A DNA stretch of 64,000 nt from Xanthomonas boreopolis (GTDB lineage: Bacteria; Pseudomonadota; Gammaproteobacteria; Xanthomonadales; Xanthomonadaceae): the NCBI GenBank assembly GCA_014654535.1, contig BNBA01000024.1:1121-65120 (forward strand). The letters run 5' to 3'. The position numbers were made by a program, and so were the translations under genes. Shown in pieces: positions 16,472 to 25,491 of the stretch. The notes under the pieces are model-generated. The model had not been told where the DNA came from. It was given only the letters and a program-made list of their open reading frames with translations, and searched no databases. How positions within the stretch are numbered: position 1 is the stretch's first letter; each line of letters opens with the position of its first letter.

Positions 16472-17326
16472 ATGCCTGGATACAGGTGGGCTTCACGTCT
16501 CCCGGTGGTGCTGATGGCGCTGTCCGGCATCCTGGCCAGCGGCCAGGCCCTGGCCGCGGACACGCTCCGGGTGATCTCGTTCAACGTGCGCGTGCCGGTC
16601 GACACCGACGGCGACAAGCGCTGGGAGGTTCGCCGCAGCGCCATGGCGGAGCTGATCCGGGAGCAGCATCCGGACATCTTCGGGACCCAGGAGCTGGTGA
16701 AGAAGCAGGCCGACTACCTGGCCGAACAGCTGCCGGACTACCGCTGGTTCGGCCGCAGCCGCGACGGCAGCGAAGACGGCGAGCGCATGGGCGTGTTCTA
16801 CGACAGCCGCCGCCTGAAGCTGGTGCAGTCCGGCGACTTCTGGCTGTCCGACACGCCGGAAGTGGTGGGCAGCATCAGCTGGGGCCACCCGTTGCCGCGG
16901 ATGGTGAACTGGGGCCTGTTCGAGCGCCTCTCCGACCATCGCCGCTTCTACCTGTTCGACACCCACCTGCCCTACCGCGACGAGGACGAACCGGCGCGCG
17001 CCAAGGGCGCGGCGCTGATCGTCTCGCGCCTGGAGGCCCTGCCGGCCGGCATCCCCGTGGTGGTGACCGGCGACTTCAACACGACACCGGACAGCCCCAC
17101 CTATCGCACGCTTACCGCATTGCTTGCCGACGCACGCGTGCAGGCCCCCGCCCCGGCCGGCCCGGAAGCCACCTTCCACGACTTCACCGGCCAGCCCGAC
17201 CGGCGCATCGACTGGATCCTCACGCGCGGCCTGACCGCCACCCGTTTCGCCACGCTCGACGCCCGGCCGCAGGGCCACTGGCCCTCGGACCACTTCCCCG
17301 TGATGGCCGAACTGGCCTGGCCGTGA
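16472..17326 (+). CDS. secreted endonuclease/exonuclease/phosphatase-family protein
   Basis: 284 residues with a signal peptide (about 1-28, ALAADTLR). The EEP fold is shown by VISFNVRV, FGTQELVKKQ (catalytic Glu), FDTHLPY, VVTGDFNTTPDSPTY and the terminal SDHFPVMAEL. This secreted type is related to metal-dependent phosphodiesterases and nucleases; the substrate may be a nucleic acid, inositol phosphate or sphingomyelin-like lipid and is not determined. The ATG at 16472 is preceded by GAGGA. A 770-bp repeat-filled gap follows. Confidence 0.87.
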   Translation: MPGYRWASRLPVVLMALSGILASGQALAADTLRVISFNVRVPVDTDGDKRWEVRRSAMAELIREQHPDIFGTQELVKKQADYLAEQLPDYRWFGRSRDGSEDGERMGVFYDSRRLKLVQSGDFWLSDTPEVVGSISWGHPLPRMVNWGLFERLSDHRRFYLFDTHLPYRDEDEPARAKGAALIVSRLEALPAGIPVVVTGDFNTTPDSPTYRTLTALLADARVQAPAPAGPEATFHDFTGQPDRRIDWILTRGLTATRFATLDARPQGHWPSDHFPVMAELAWP

Positions 17327-18098
17327 CATCGCGCAAAAGCGAAGCCCAGGACGGCCAAGTTGTTGCCGTTGCTCGTGATCTTGCGCGAGATGGGCAGCAC
17401 CTCCTCGCGCGGCGGCGCGCCAACCTCCATGGCCTACGAATGCCACTGCGGCGCGGCCCCTCCGAAGCGGCGGAGGTGGCGGGAAAAACCCGAAGGGCGA
17501 CGTGCATGGGCTCGCCGGAAAAAGGCGAAGCACTGCTTCGCCCCGGCAGGCGGGCATTCGCCGCGCGGCGAATGCCCAGGGCTCGGCCGCATAGCGGACG
17601 AGTCGCGTCGAAAAATCCCGCCGGCTCCGCGGACCCGCAGCGTAGCTGCGGGCGCGTAGGCGGGGTGTGCTTGATCAGCCGTTCGGCTGCTGTGAAGCGC
17701 TTCTTTTGGTTACTTTCCTTTACGCGGCACATCCCTGTGCCGCGCCCTTCGGGCGGCTTCGCCGTGCGGCGCTGCTCCTGCAGCGCGCGTGCACAAGCAA
17801 AGAAAAGTAACTCGCCAAAGGCGAAAGCTTTGGCTTTTATTGCTATTGGCAGAGGCCCAAGAGGCAACGTCCCTGGATGATCAGCCGTCCGGCTGCTGAA
17901 AAGCGCCTCCCGCCTTCGCGGGAATGACGATAGAGAGGTAGCGTGGATCGGATAGGTGACGGGGAAAGTCACTGGATCCTCGCCTTCGCGGGAACGACGG
18001 CAGATCGATTACCGGGAACGGCAGAAAGAAAAACACCCAAGCAAGAACAACCACCACCGCAACCCACAAAGATCAAAAGCCCCCCCTACGGAACACCC
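17327..18098. repeat. gene-free stretch with hairpin-rich mosaic repeat, copy A
   Basis: No credible gene in 772 bp. From about 17455 (GGCCCCTCCGAAGCGGCGGA) to about 17880 runs the longest of three related elements in the window (others at 46557 and 55758). It contains GCGGCACA-TCCC-TGTGCCGC, the arms GGTTACTTTCCTTT and GCAAAGAAAAGTAAC (ending near 17811), and GATCAGCCGT(T/C)CGGCTGCTG twice. CCCGCCTTCGCGGGAATGACG at 17909-17929 and a variant at about 17980-18000 are a second, shorter hairpin repeat. Open frames across this region are repeat artefacts. Confidence 0.8.
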
Positions 18099-18980
18099 CT
18101 ACCCCACCAACCAATCCCGCAATCTCTCCACCGGCGCCTGCCCACGATCCTGCAACCGAGTCACCACCCACAGCTGGCGAGGCGCCCAGGCATCCACCAA
18201 CCGCACCGTCGCCAGCTCCCCTCGCGCCGCCGAACGCCCCACCGCCGCCTGCGGCAACACCGCGATGCCCGCCCCACGCGCGACCATCCGGCATACCGCC
18301 GTCGCATCCTGCACATGTGCACGCACGCGCAGCCGGCTTCCGCTTCGCGCCGCCTGCGCCACCAAGTGCCGCTGCAACGCGCTGTCGCTGGCCAGCCCGA
18401 TGAAATCCTCTTCCAGCGCATCGGCCAGCGACAACGACGGCAGCGCCGCCAACCGATGACCGCAAGGCACCACCAGCACCAGCCGATCCTCGCGGAACGG
18501 CCGCGCATCCAGTCCATCGAGCATGGCGTGCCCGGCCACCACGACCAGGTCGGCGCGCTCCTCGCGCAACGCTTCCACCGCCGCCTCGCTGCCGCGTTCG
18601 GCCAGTGCCAGATCGATGCCCGGATGCGCCTTCAGGAAATCGGCCAGCCGCTCCGGCAACCACTCCGACAGCGCCGCGGTATTGGCCAGCATGCGCACCG
18701 TCGCCTTGCTGCCGCCGGCATGCTCGGCCATTTCCGCCCGCAGTGCCTCCACCTGCCGCTGCAACTGGCGCGCCTGCCGGAGCATGGCGCGGCCCGCCGG
18801 GGTCAGCTCCACCCCGCGTCGCCCGCGCTCGAGGAGCTGCACGCCGGCCTGGTGCTCCAGCGCGCGAAGACGCGTGCTGGCGGCGGCCAGCGACAGCGCC
18901 GCGCGCTCGGCCCCGGCGGTGATGCTGCCCGCCTCGGCGATGGCGACGAACAAGCGCAGGTCGGTCAGGTCGAAATGCAT
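18099..18980 (-). CDS. LysR-family transcriptional regulator
   Basis: 293 residues. The N-terminal winged helix (about 1-62) has FDLTDLRLFVAIAEAGSITA and the LysR helix with LSLAAASTRLRALEHQAG, then VQLLERGRRGVELTPAGRA. The effector domain starts near residue 90. The ATG at 18980 faces the TauE/SafE permease gene across 88 bp that contain a perfect inverted repeat with a T-N11-A core, so it most probably regulates itself and that permease. The effector is unknown; sulfur- or organic-anion-type ligands would fit the permease. Confidence 0.9.
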   Translation of the reverse strand: MHFDLTDLRLFVAIAEAGSITAGAERAALSLAAASTRLRALEHQAGVQLLERGRRGVELTPAGRAMLRQARQLQRQVEALRAEMAEHAGGSKATVRMLANTAALSEWLPERLADFLKAHPGIDLALAERGSEAAVEALREERADLVVVAGHAMLDGLDARPFREDRLVLVVPCGHRLAALPSLSLADALEEDFIGLASDSALQRHLVAQAARSGSRLRVRAHVQDATAVCRMVARGAGIAVLPQAAVGRSAARGELATVRLVDAWAPRQLWVVTRLQDRGQAPVERLRDWLVG

Positions 18981-18989
18981 ATCGCGGCT

Positions 18990-19016
18990 CCAGCCTTCGT
19001 CATTGCCGAAGGCTGG
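18990..19016. promoter_or_regulatory. LysR-type operator candidate between lysR-like and tauE-like genes
   Basis: CCAGCCTTCG (18990-18999) and CGAAGGCTGG (19007-19016) are perfect inverted 10-mers around a 7-base spacer. T18997 and A19009 satisfy the T-N11-A rule of LysR boxes. It lies 10 bases upstream of the LysR start and 53 bases upstream of the permease start. Confidence 0.6.
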
Positions 19017-19068
19017 CTCATGGTATTCCGCATTGTCGCTACCTGTCCCGGCTGCAATGCTGCCCCGC

Positions 19069-19815
19069 ATGAGCACCGCGATCGCTTCGCACCTGGTCCC
19101 CATCCTGCTGGTCTTCCTGCTGGCGGGCGCCGTCAAGGGCGTCACCGGGATGGGCCTGCCCACCATCGCGATGGGCCTGCTGTCGCTATGGCTGAGCCCG
19201 GTCGAGGCGGCCGCGCTGCTGGCGCTGCCTTCGTTGTTGACGAACCTGCAGCAGGCTTGGGGAGCGCATGCCGGCAGCTTGCTGCGCCGGCTCTGGCCGA
19301 TGCTCGCGGGCATCGCGGCCGGGACCTGGTTCGGCGCCGGGCTGCTGGCCGGGCACGACCCCGCGCCGGCCCGGCTCGGCCTGGCGGTGCTGCTGGTGCT
19401 CTATGCCGTGCTCGGGCTGGCCCGCTGGCAACCCGCGTTGCCCGCGCGCTGGGAACCCGCGCTGGGTCCGCTCGCCGGGACCGCCACCGGCCTGCTGACC
19501 GGCGCCACCGGCGTGTTCGTCCTGCCGAGCGTGCCCTACCTCGGCGCGCTGCGCCTGCAACGCGATGCGCTGGTGCAGGGGCTGGGCCTGTGCTTCGGCA
19601 CCGCCACGCTGGCGCTGGCCATGGCGCTGGCATCGCGCGGCGCCTTGCCTTGGCATTCGCTGCCGTCGTCGCTGCTGGCCCTGCTTCCGACCGTGGTCGG
19701 GGTCGCGCTCGGCACGTACCTGCGCCGCTACCTGCCGCCGCAGGTCTTTCGGCACGTGTTCTTCCTCACCCTGCTCGCGCTCGGCCTGCACCTCGGCTGG
19801 CAGACGCTGCGCTGA
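19069..19815 (+). CDS. TauE/SafE-family permease
   Basis: 248 residues, almost wholly hydrophobic, about eight membrane segments. The duplicated motif is visible: GAVKGVTGMGLPTIAMGLLS in the first half and GTATGLLTGATGVFVLPSVP in the second. The family exports or takes up sulfur-containing or organic anions such as sulfoacetate, taurine-derived sulfite or thiosulfate; the substrate here is unknown. Control by the divergent LysR is likely. The ATG at 19069 is chosen from the first hydrophobic segment. Confidence 0.87.
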   Translation: MSTAIASHLVPILLVFLLAGAVKGVTGMGLPTIAMGLLSLWLSPVEAAALLALPSLLTNLQQAWGAHAGSLLRRLWPMLAGIAAGTWFGAGLLAGHDPAPARLGLAVLLVLYAVLGLARWQPALPARWEPALGPLAGTATGLLTGATGVFVLPSVPYLGALRLQRDALVQGLGLCFGTATLALAMALASRGALPWHSLPSSLLALLPTVVGVALGTYLRRYLPPQVFRHVFFLTLLALGLHLGWQTLR

Positions 19816-19856
19816 ATTGCGCCCATCGCGGCCGGCGTCGCTGCCCGCCACGAAAA

Positions 19857-19888
19857 AGCGCGCCGCCGGAAGAACCCGGCGGCGCGCT
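19857..19888 (-). terminator. intrinsic terminator of prc
   Basis: AGCGCGCCGCCGG (19857-19869) and its exact reverse complement (19876-19888) form a 13-bp stem with a 6-base loop. On the minus strand the stem runs into T-rich sequence (TTTTTC), giving a classical rho-independent terminator 25 bases after the prc stop. It may also stop read-through from the converging permease gene. Confidence 0.85.
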
Positions 19889-19913
19889 CGGTCGTTTGCG
19901 GTAGCGGCGAGGC

Positions 19914-22103
19914 TCAGTCCGCCCAGCGCCCCGGCGCGGTGGATTGCGGCAGTACCTGCGCCGAGAGCGGGCGGTCCTGCTCCAGCAGGTTCACCGCGTC
20001 GGCCAGGATCGCCGCCGATTCGTGCAGCAGCGGATCCGGACGCTTGTCGGCCAGCTTCTCGCGCGCGGTGTCCTTGGCGATGTCGCGTTCGTTGCCGGTC
20101 AGGCCGTCGTCGCTGTCGTCGGCCAGCGGATCCAGCGGCAGGCCGAGCTGCTTGCGGATCGCCTGCCGCTCCTTGCGCTGGTTCTCCTGCTTCTCACGCT
20201 CGGCGCGGCGCTCGGCCTCGTTGAGAGAGACGTATTTCTTGGCCTTCTCCTCCCGGAACTGCGCCACGTCCTGCTCCCACCACTGGAACTCCTTGTCCTG
20301 CGCGATGCGCGCCTTGTGCAGCGCGTCCAGCTTCGGCAGCAGCGGCGCGAAGTTGCCGTACTGCGTGTGCGGCACCGCGGCGATGCGGGTCCACGGCAGC
20401 GCGTTGTCGTAGGTGCTCTCGCCGAACTCGGAAGCGTCCACGCTGGCCGGGAAGGCGATGTCCGGGACCACGCCCTTGTGCTGCGTGCTCGAGCCGGACA
20501 CGCGGAAGAACTGCGCGATGGTCAGCTTGACCTGGCCGAAGCGGTCGCCTTCGCTGGCCGGCCAGCGGTCCAGGTCGACGATGTTCTGCACCGTGCCCTT
20601 GCCGAAGCTGGTCTCGCCGATGACCAGGCCGCGTCCGTAGTCCTGGATCGCGCCGGCGAAGATCTCCGAGGCCGAGGCCGAGCCGCGGTTGATCAGCACC
20701 GCCAGCGGGCCGTCCCAGGCGACCTTCTCGTTGCGGTCGCCGTTGACCGTGACGCGCCCGCCGGATTCGCGCACCTGCACCACCGGCCCCTGCTCGATGA
20801 ACAGCCCGGTCAATTCGATCGCCTCGTCCAGCGAGCCGCCGCCGTTGTTGCGCAGGTCCAGCACCACGCCGTCGACCTTGTCGGCCTTGAAGCCGGCCAG
20901 CAGCTTGGCGACGTCGCGGGTGGCCGAGGCGTAGTCGGCCGCATTGCGGCGGCGCCCCTCGAAATCCTGGTAGAAGCCGGGCAGCTTGATCACGCCGATC
21001 CGGCGCGCCGGCTCGCCGCCGCCGGGCGGCAGCGTGATCGTCTCGCCCTTGGCCGCCTGCTCGGCCAGGCGCACCTTCTGGCGGGTCAGCGTGAGGGTGC
21101 GGTGCGCGCCATCGATGCCCGACTCGGCCGGGATGTACTCCAGCCGCACCTGGGTGTCCTTGTTGCCGCGGATCTTGGCGACCACGTCGTCGATGCGCCA
21201 GCCGATCACGTCCTCGATCGGCCCGTTCTTGTCCTGGCCGACGCCGACGATGCGGTCGCCCGGCTTGAGCGTGCCGTCCACCGCCGCGGGGCCGCCGGGG
21301 ATGATCTCGCGGATCACCACCATGTCGTCCTGCTTCTGCAGCTGCGCGCCGATGCCTTCCAGCGACAGCGACATCTGCTGGTTGAAGTTCTCGGCGGTAC
21401 GCGGGGTGAAGTAGTCGGTGTGCGGATCGACCGCGTTGGTGTAGGCGTTGAGGAAGAACTGGAACACGTCCTCGCCCTTCAGCTCGTTGACCGACTTGGC
21501 CAGGTTGGCGTAGCGCTTGTCCAGGGTCTTGCGGATGTCGTCGGGCTTCTTGCCGGCGAGCCTGAGCCGCAGCCAGTCGTTCATCACCGACTGCCGCCAC
21601 AGCGCGTCAAGTTCCTTGTCGTCCTTCGCCCACGGCACCTTCTCTCGGTCGTACTCGAACTTCTCGTCGCCGTCGAAATCGAAGTCCTGCTTGAGCAGCT
21701 TGCGCGCGTAGGCCACGCGCTGGTCGACGCGCTTCTTGTAGACGCCGAACACCTCGAACGCCGGGCTCAGGTCGCCCTCGCGGATCGCCTTGCCCACGCC
21801 CGCCTGGGCCGGTGCGAACGAGTCGATGTCGGCCTGGGTGAAGAACTGCTTGCTGCCGTCCAGCGTCTCCAGGTAGCGCTTGAACACGTCCTTGGCCATC
21901 GCATCGTCCAGCGCGCGCGGCCGGTAGGCATAGCGGCTGTCGGAGAGCAACCCGTACACCAGCTTGGTGGCGGTGGCCTGGTCGGGCGTGGCGGCCGACG
22001 GCAGCGGCACGGCATTGTCCGCCCGCGCCAGCAGCGCCACCGGGGCCGTCAAGGCCAGCGCCAGCACGCTGGAGGTAAGCAGGGTCTGGAGCTTGTATTT
22101 CAT
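19914..22103 (-). CDS. prc: tail-specific carboxy-terminal processing protease
   Basis: 729 residues from the ATG at 22103. A signal peptide of about 28 residues sends it to the periplasm, where Prc trims C-termini, in other species of PBP3, lipoproteins and wall hydrolases such as MepS. A PDZ domain (IIPGGPAAVDGTLKPGDRIVGV, about 270) precedes the S41 core with LRNNGGGSLDEAIELTG, the catalytic serine in NRGSASASEIFAGA and lysine in SFGKGTVQ. A basic coiled-coil C-terminal region (about 620-700, ERRAEREKQENQRKE) matches the Prc tail domain. Its size is a little longer than E. coli Prc. Confidence 0.94.
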   Translation of the reverse strand: MKYKLQTLLTSSVLALALTAPVALLARADNAVPLPSAATPDQATATKLVYGLLSDSRYAYRPRALDDAMAKDVFKRYLETLDGSKQFFTQADIDSFAPAQAGVGKAIREGDLSPAFEVFGVYKKRVDQRVAYARKLLKQDFDFDGDEKFEYDREKVPWAKDDKELDALWRQSVMNDWLRLRLAGKKPDDIRKTLDKRYANLAKSVNELKGEDVFQFFLNAYTNAVDPHTDYFTPRTAENFNQQMSLSLEGIGAQLQKQDDMVVIREIIPGGPAAVDGTLKPGDRIVGVGQDKNGPIEDVIGWRIDDVVAKIRGNKDTQVRLEYIPAESGIDGAHRTLTLTRQKVRLAEQAAKGETITLPPGGGEPARRIGVIKLPGFYQDFEGRRRNAADYASATRDVAKLLAGFKADKVDGVVLDLRNNGGGSLDEAIELTGLFIEQGPVVQVRESGGRVTVNGDRNEKVAWDGPLAVLINRGSASASEIFAGAIQDYGRGLVIGETSFGKGTVQNIVDLDRWPASEGDRFGQVKLTIAQFFRVSGSSTQHKGVVPDIAFPASVDASEFGESTYDNALPWTRIAAVPHTQYGNFAPLLPKLDALHKARIAQDKEFQWWEQDVAQFREEKAKKYVSLNEAERRAEREKQENQRKERQAIRKQLGLPLDPLADDSDDGLTGNERDIAKDTAREKLADKRPDPLLHESAAILADAVNLLEQDRPLSAQVLPQSTAPGRWAD

Positions 22104-22157
22104 CGGGATGCTCTCGGCGCCAAGGCCGTGTAAGAAGCGGTGTGGGCGTGGGACCAC

Positions 22158-22189
22158 ATGACAGTGCCCAAAGTTGCGGCACTTGTCAT
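22158..22189. promoter_or_regulatory. inverted repeat upstream of prc
   Basis: ATGACAGTGCC (22158-22168) pairs with GGCACTTGTCAT (22178-22189) with one bulged base and a 9-base loop. It lies 55 bases before the prc start in a 214-bp spacer that holds no gene. It could be an operator for prc or the terminator hairpin of lipA; it has no T-run. Confidence 0.35.
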
Positions 22190-22317
22190 CCGGTTCATGT
22201 TCCAGCCTACGAGCGCCGGCGTGACCGCACGTGAACGCGGGCCGCCGGGAAGCACCGGCAGCGCCTGCTGGCGCCGCCGGAGACAGCGCGGGTTTATCTG
22301 CCAGGCGCCCGGGGCGG

Positions 22318-23331
22318 TCAGGCGGCGACGCCTGCGCCGGCGGCCTGCTGGTCGGCGTGGTAGGACGAACGCACCATCGGGCCGGAGGCCACGTGGCTGA
22401 AGCCCAGCTCGTAGCCGTAGACCTCCAGCGCCTTGTACTCCTCCGGCGTCCAGTAGCGCATCACCGGGTGGTGGTGCGGGGTCGGCTGCAGGTACTGGCC
22501 GATCGTGACCATGTCCACGTCGTGCGCGCGCAGGTCGCGCAGGGTCGCCTGCACCTGCTCCAGGGTCTCGCCCAGGCCGAGCATGATGCCGGACTTGGTC
22601 GGGATCGACGGGTGCTGCGCCTTGAACTGCTTGAGCAGGGTCAGCGACCACTGGTAGTCCGCGCCCGGGCGCACGTTGCGGTACAGGTCCGGCACGGTCT
22701 CGATGTTGTGGTTGAACACGTCCGGCGGATTCTGCGCCAGGATCTCCAGCGCGCGCTCCATGCGGCCCTTGCCGCGGAAGTCCGGCGTGAGGATCTCGAT
22801 GCGGGTGCCGGGCGAGCGCTCGCGGATCGCGGCGATGCAATCGACGAAATGCTGGGCGCCGCCGTCGCGCAGGTCGTCGCGGTCGACGCTGGTCACCACC
22901 ACGTACTTCAGGCCCATGTCGGCGACGGTGTTGCCGAGGCTGGCCGGCTCGTTCGGATCCGGCGGCTTGGGCCGGCCGTGGGCGACGTCGCAGAACGAGC
23001 AGCGGCGGGTGCAGACCTCGCCGAGAATCATGAAGGTGGCGGTGCCGTGGCCGAAGCATTCGTGGATGTTCGGGCAGCTGGCTTCCTCGCAGACCGTCAC
23101 CAGGCGGTTCTCGCGCAGCTTGGCCTTGAGGTTGGCCACCGCGTTCCCGGACGGGATGCGCACGCGGATCCACGAGGGCTTGCGCAGCACCGGCGCGTCG
23201 GCAAACTGCACCGGCGAACGGCTGATCTTGTCGCCGCCCAGCTGCTTGGCCCCGGCCTGCAACGGAGCGGACGGGGCGGTCTCGGTCGAGACCACCTGCA
23301 AGGGAATGGAACGGCTGATCGGCTGGTTCAT
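22318..23331 (-). CDS. lipA: lipoyl synthase
   Basis: 337 residues. A radical-SAM enzyme that inserts two sulfurs into octanoyl groups on lipoyl domains. The auxiliary cluster motif [12 protein letters not shown] (about 81-92) and the radical-SAM motif CTRRCSFC (about 107-114) are complete; SGIMLGLGE and [15 protein letters not shown] follow. The first 50 residues are a typical variable N-terminal extension. The start lies 24 bases after the lipB stop, so lipB and lipA are co-transcribed, with DUF493 overlapping lipB. Confidence 0.96.
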   Translation of the reverse strand: MNQPISRSIPLQVVSTETAPSAPLQAGAKQLGGDKISRSPVQFADAPVLRKPSWIRVRIPSGNAVANLKAKLRENRLVTVCEEASCPNIHECFGHGTATFMILGEVCTRRCSFCDVAHGRPKPPDPNEPASLGNTVADMGLKYVVVTSVDRDDLRDGGAQHFVDCIAAIRERSPGTRIEILTPDFRGKGRMERALEILAQNPPDVFNHNIETVPDLYRNVRPGADYQWSLTLLKQFKAQHPSIPTKSGIMLGLGETLEQVQATLRDLRAHDVDMVTIGQYLQPTPHHHPVMRYWTPEEYKALEVYGYELGFSHVASGPMVRSSYHADQQAAGAGVAA

Positions 23332-23355
23332 GGCGATATGCGCGGCCAGGCCGCG

Positions 23356-24144
23356 TCAGGAAATTGGGACCCCCGCACGTGGACGTGCGGACTCTTGCGA
23401 GGGACTCGCATCTTGAATCCCTGCACATGGATGCGCAGGCTCTTGCGAAGGACTCGCCAAATCGACCGGCTCGGGAGCGTCGCGCAGCTCCAGGCCGAAC
23501 TGGCGGCCCAGCTGCTCCAGCAGCACGCGCTGCACCGCGTCCATCCCGGAGGGGCCGCCCAAGTCTAGCACCGACGTCACCTGCAGGCCCTGGTAGCCGC
23601 AGGGATTGATGCGCTGGAACGGCTCCAGGTCCATCGCCACGTTGAACGACAGGCCATGGAAGGTGCAGCCGCGGCGCACGCGGATGCCGAGCGCGGCGAC
23701 CTTGGCGTCGCCGACGTACACGCCCGGCGCGCCCTCGCGGCGCACCGCCTCGATGTTCCATTCGGCCAGGGTATCGATGATCGCCTGCTCGATCCGGCAG
23801 ACGTACTCGCGCACGCCGATCTTCAGCCGGCGCAGGTCGAGCAGCGGATACACCACGATCTGGCCGGGGCCGTGGTAAGTCACCTGCCCGCCGCGGTCGA
23901 CGTGGATCACCGGGATATCGCCGGGAGCCAGCACGTGCTCGGGCTTGCCGGCCTGGCCCAGGGTGAACACCGGCTCGTGCTCGACCACCCACAGCTCGTC
24001 GGGCGTGTCCTCGCCGCGCGCGTCGGTGAAACGCTGCATGGCGCGCCATACCGGGACATAAGGCTGGCGGCCGAGCCGGCGGACCCGACCCGGCAGGACC
24101 GCCGCACCGCGCCCGGCGGCATCGCAGGCGGCTACAGCGTCCAC
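23356..24144 (-). CDS. lipB: octanoyltransferase with repeat-encoded C-terminal tail
   Basis: 262 residues. It transfers octanoyl from ACP to lipoyl domains, before LipA. The GTG start at 24144 overlaps the DUF493 stop by 13 bases and gives the MDAV start seen in related LipB proteins. Core motifs: [45 protein letters not shown] (catalytic Lys) and INPCGYQGL (catalytic Cys). The enzyme proper ends near residue 225. The last ~33 residues are two copies of ASPSQE(P/S)A(H/R)P(C/R)AG, encoded by a 48-bp tandem repeat, so the normal C-terminus has been replaced or extended by repeat DNA. Confidence 0.93.
   Translation of the reverse strand: MDAVAACDAAGRGAAVLPGRVRRLGRQPYVPVWRAMQRFTDARGEDTPDELWVVEHEPVFTLGQAGKPEHVLAPGDIPVIHVDRGGQVTYHGPGQIVVYPLLDLRRLKIGVREYVCRIEQAIIDTLAEWNIEAVRREGAPGVYVGDAKVAALGIRVRRGCTFHGLSFNVAMDLEPFQRINPCGYQGLQVTSVLDLGGPSGMDAVQRVLLEQLGRQFGLELRDAPEPVDLASPSQEPAHPCAGIQDASPSQESARPRAGVPIS
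23363..23458. repeat. 48-bp tandem repeat inside the lipB 3' end
   Basis: Two units, 23363-23410 and 23411-23458, differ at about ten positions. Each holds a small palindrome, CCGCACGTGGACGTGCGG in the first and CTGCACATGGATGCGCAG in the second. A third, non-coding copy lies at about 5330-5376. A 12-base identical piece, GAGGGACTCGCA, is also present at 28371-28382 in the dacC signal region. Confidence 0.85.
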
Positions 24145-24410
24145 TTCACTTCCGGATGGTCGCGCAGGGCCTGGTGGGCCGCGTCGTACTGTTCGCGCGA
24201 TTCGGCGCGGAAGCCGATGCGTACCGAGACGTACTTGCCGTTGCTGGAATGCTTCCAGCTGATGCTCTCTTCCAGCAGTTCCACGCCGGTGGAGGCCAGT
24301 AGCCGGGGCAGTTCCGTCTCAAGGCCCTTGTCGGCGCCGCCCATCGCGCTCAGTTCGAACACGCCGGGAAACTGGAAGCCGTGCTCGGGGTTGTCGGATT
24401 TGATCTCCAT
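24132..24410 (-). CDS. DUF493-family (YbeD) protein
   Basis: 92 residues, the standard size of the family. ATG at 24410. [24 protein letters not shown] and [18 protein letters not shown] are typical, ending in HPEVKWTL. YbeD is an ACT-like small protein of unknown role conserved directly before lipB in gammaproteobacteria. The stop overlaps the lipB start, which fits translational coupling in a DUF493-lipB-lipA operon. Confidence 0.92.
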   Translation of the reverse strand: MEIKSDNPEHGFQFPGVFELSAMGGADKGLETELPRLLASTGVELLEESISWKHSSNGKYVSVRIGFRAESREQYDAAHQALRDHPEVKWTL

Positions 24411-24461
24411 GCGGCCCATTATCGGGCCGCCCCCGGCCAAACCCAAGCCCGGGACGCGGAA

Positions 24462-24479
24462 GGGCCGCTTGCGCGGCCC
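24462..24479. terminator. hairpin after the CsgG-like gene
   Basis: GGGCCGC-TTGC-GCGGCCC, a perfect 7-bp stem, lies 23 bases after the stop of the CsgG-like gene and before the DUF493 start. The T-run is poor (TTCC on the minus strand). It probably separates the CsgG-like transcript from the lip operon. Confidence 0.55.
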
Positions 24480-24501
24480 CTCTGCACGGCGTCGACGGCC
24501 C

Positions 24502-25491
24502 TTACTTGGACAGTTCGACCAGGGTGGACGACACCCAGCCCTTGTTGCCCAGTTCGTCCTCGACTTCCCACATCACGCCGTCCTTGTTGCCGGTCGGGTA
24601 GAGCATCATGCCCGGGTCGAGGCTGCGGACCGGGGCGCCCGAACCCTTGGCATTGGCCAGCAGGCGGCCGGGCTTGGTGACCGTCACGGCCTGCTGCGCA
24701 TTGGTCGCCGCGGGGTTTTCGGACAGGCCGCCCAGCTGGCCCACGATGTCGGTGAAGGCCTGCAGGTAGGCCAGCGTGATCACCTGGCCGATCTCGGTGT
24801 TGGCGTAGCCGCCGGCGCCCATCCCGCCCAGGCCGCCGCCGCCGAACAGGCCGCCGCCGGCGCCCCAGCCCAGGTCGGTCTTCTTGGCATTGCCCTCGGC
24901 CGTCGCGACCTGCTCGGACGAGCGCACGTCGGTGACCGTCAGGGTCACGTCGGCGGTCTTGCTCTTGAGGTTGAGGCCGCCCAGCAGCGCCCCCGCCTTG
25001 CCGCCGACCAGGCCGCCCAGCAGGCCGCCGATGGCGTTGCCGCCGGCATCGCTGTTGTGCGAGATCAGGTCCGGGACCATCACGTAGTCGGCCGCCTTGA
25101 TCTGGCCCTTGCCGACGTTCGACTTGACCCGCAGGTCGCCTTGCGCCGCCAGGTCCCGCTCGTACTGCGCGGCCGCCATGCCGGCGCCGCGGTCGACCAG
25201 GGTGAAGCAGCGGGACTTGCTGACGAAGACCTTGATCAGCTTGGACGGCGCCGGCAGCTGCTGCCCGGTCCACCAATCCACGCCGTCCTCGGGCTCGATG
25301 ATCGAAATGCTGCCCAGGTTCTTGCTGCAAACCGGGATTTGCGCTTCCGCCTGCTTGCGCTGCTCCTGCGCGGTTCCCTTCTTGGTGAATGCATCCTTGA
25401 AACCGGCCGACGCCGGGGGGCTGACGGCCGCCAACACGACGCCCAGCACGCTGCCCATCAGCGCGGCCGAAGCGGAGATGCTCCTGCTCAT
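24502..25491 (-). CDS. CsgG/HfaB-family secreted protein with C-terminal SH3-like segment
   Basis: 329 residues. A signal peptide ends near residue 29 (PPASAGF) without a lipobox cysteine, unlike true CsgG. The middle (about 55-260) has the CsgG pattern: SRCFTLVDRGAGMAAAQYERDLAAQ, AADYVMVPDLI, the glycine-rich loop GGLLGGLVGGKAGALLGGL, TADVTLTVTDV and the long IGQVITLAYLQAFTDIVGQL. A second Gly-rich loop lies near 215-235. The last 50 residues (MMLYPTGNKDGVMWEVEDELGNKGWV) resemble an SH3-like fold. It may assist export or envelope synthesis; a link to PBP regulation (LpoB-like) is only inferred from position. RBS AGGGGAA is clear. Confidence 0.78.
   Translation of the reverse strand: MSRSISASAALMGSVLGVVLAAVSPPASAGFKDAFTKKGTAQEQRKQAEAQIPVCSKNLGSISIIEPEDGVDWWTGQQLPAPSKLIKVFVSKSRCFTLVDRGAGMAAAQYERDLAAQGDLRVKSNVGKGQIKAADYVMVPDLISHNSDAGGNAIGGLLGGLVGGKAGALLGGLNLKSKTADVTLTVTDVRSSEQVATAEGNAKKTDLGWGAGGGLFGGGGLGGMGAGGYANTEIGQVITLAYLQAFTDIVGQLGGLSENPAATNAQQAVTVTKPGRLLANAKGSGAPVRSLDPGMMLYPTGNKDGVMWEVEDELGNKGWVSSTLVELSK

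Noticed and set aside
17360..17900. Short frames inside the repeats at 17360-17900, 46537-46773 and 55773-56010
   Set aside because: They follow the repeat sequence, differ in frame among copies and have Arg/Pro-rich composition with no domain.
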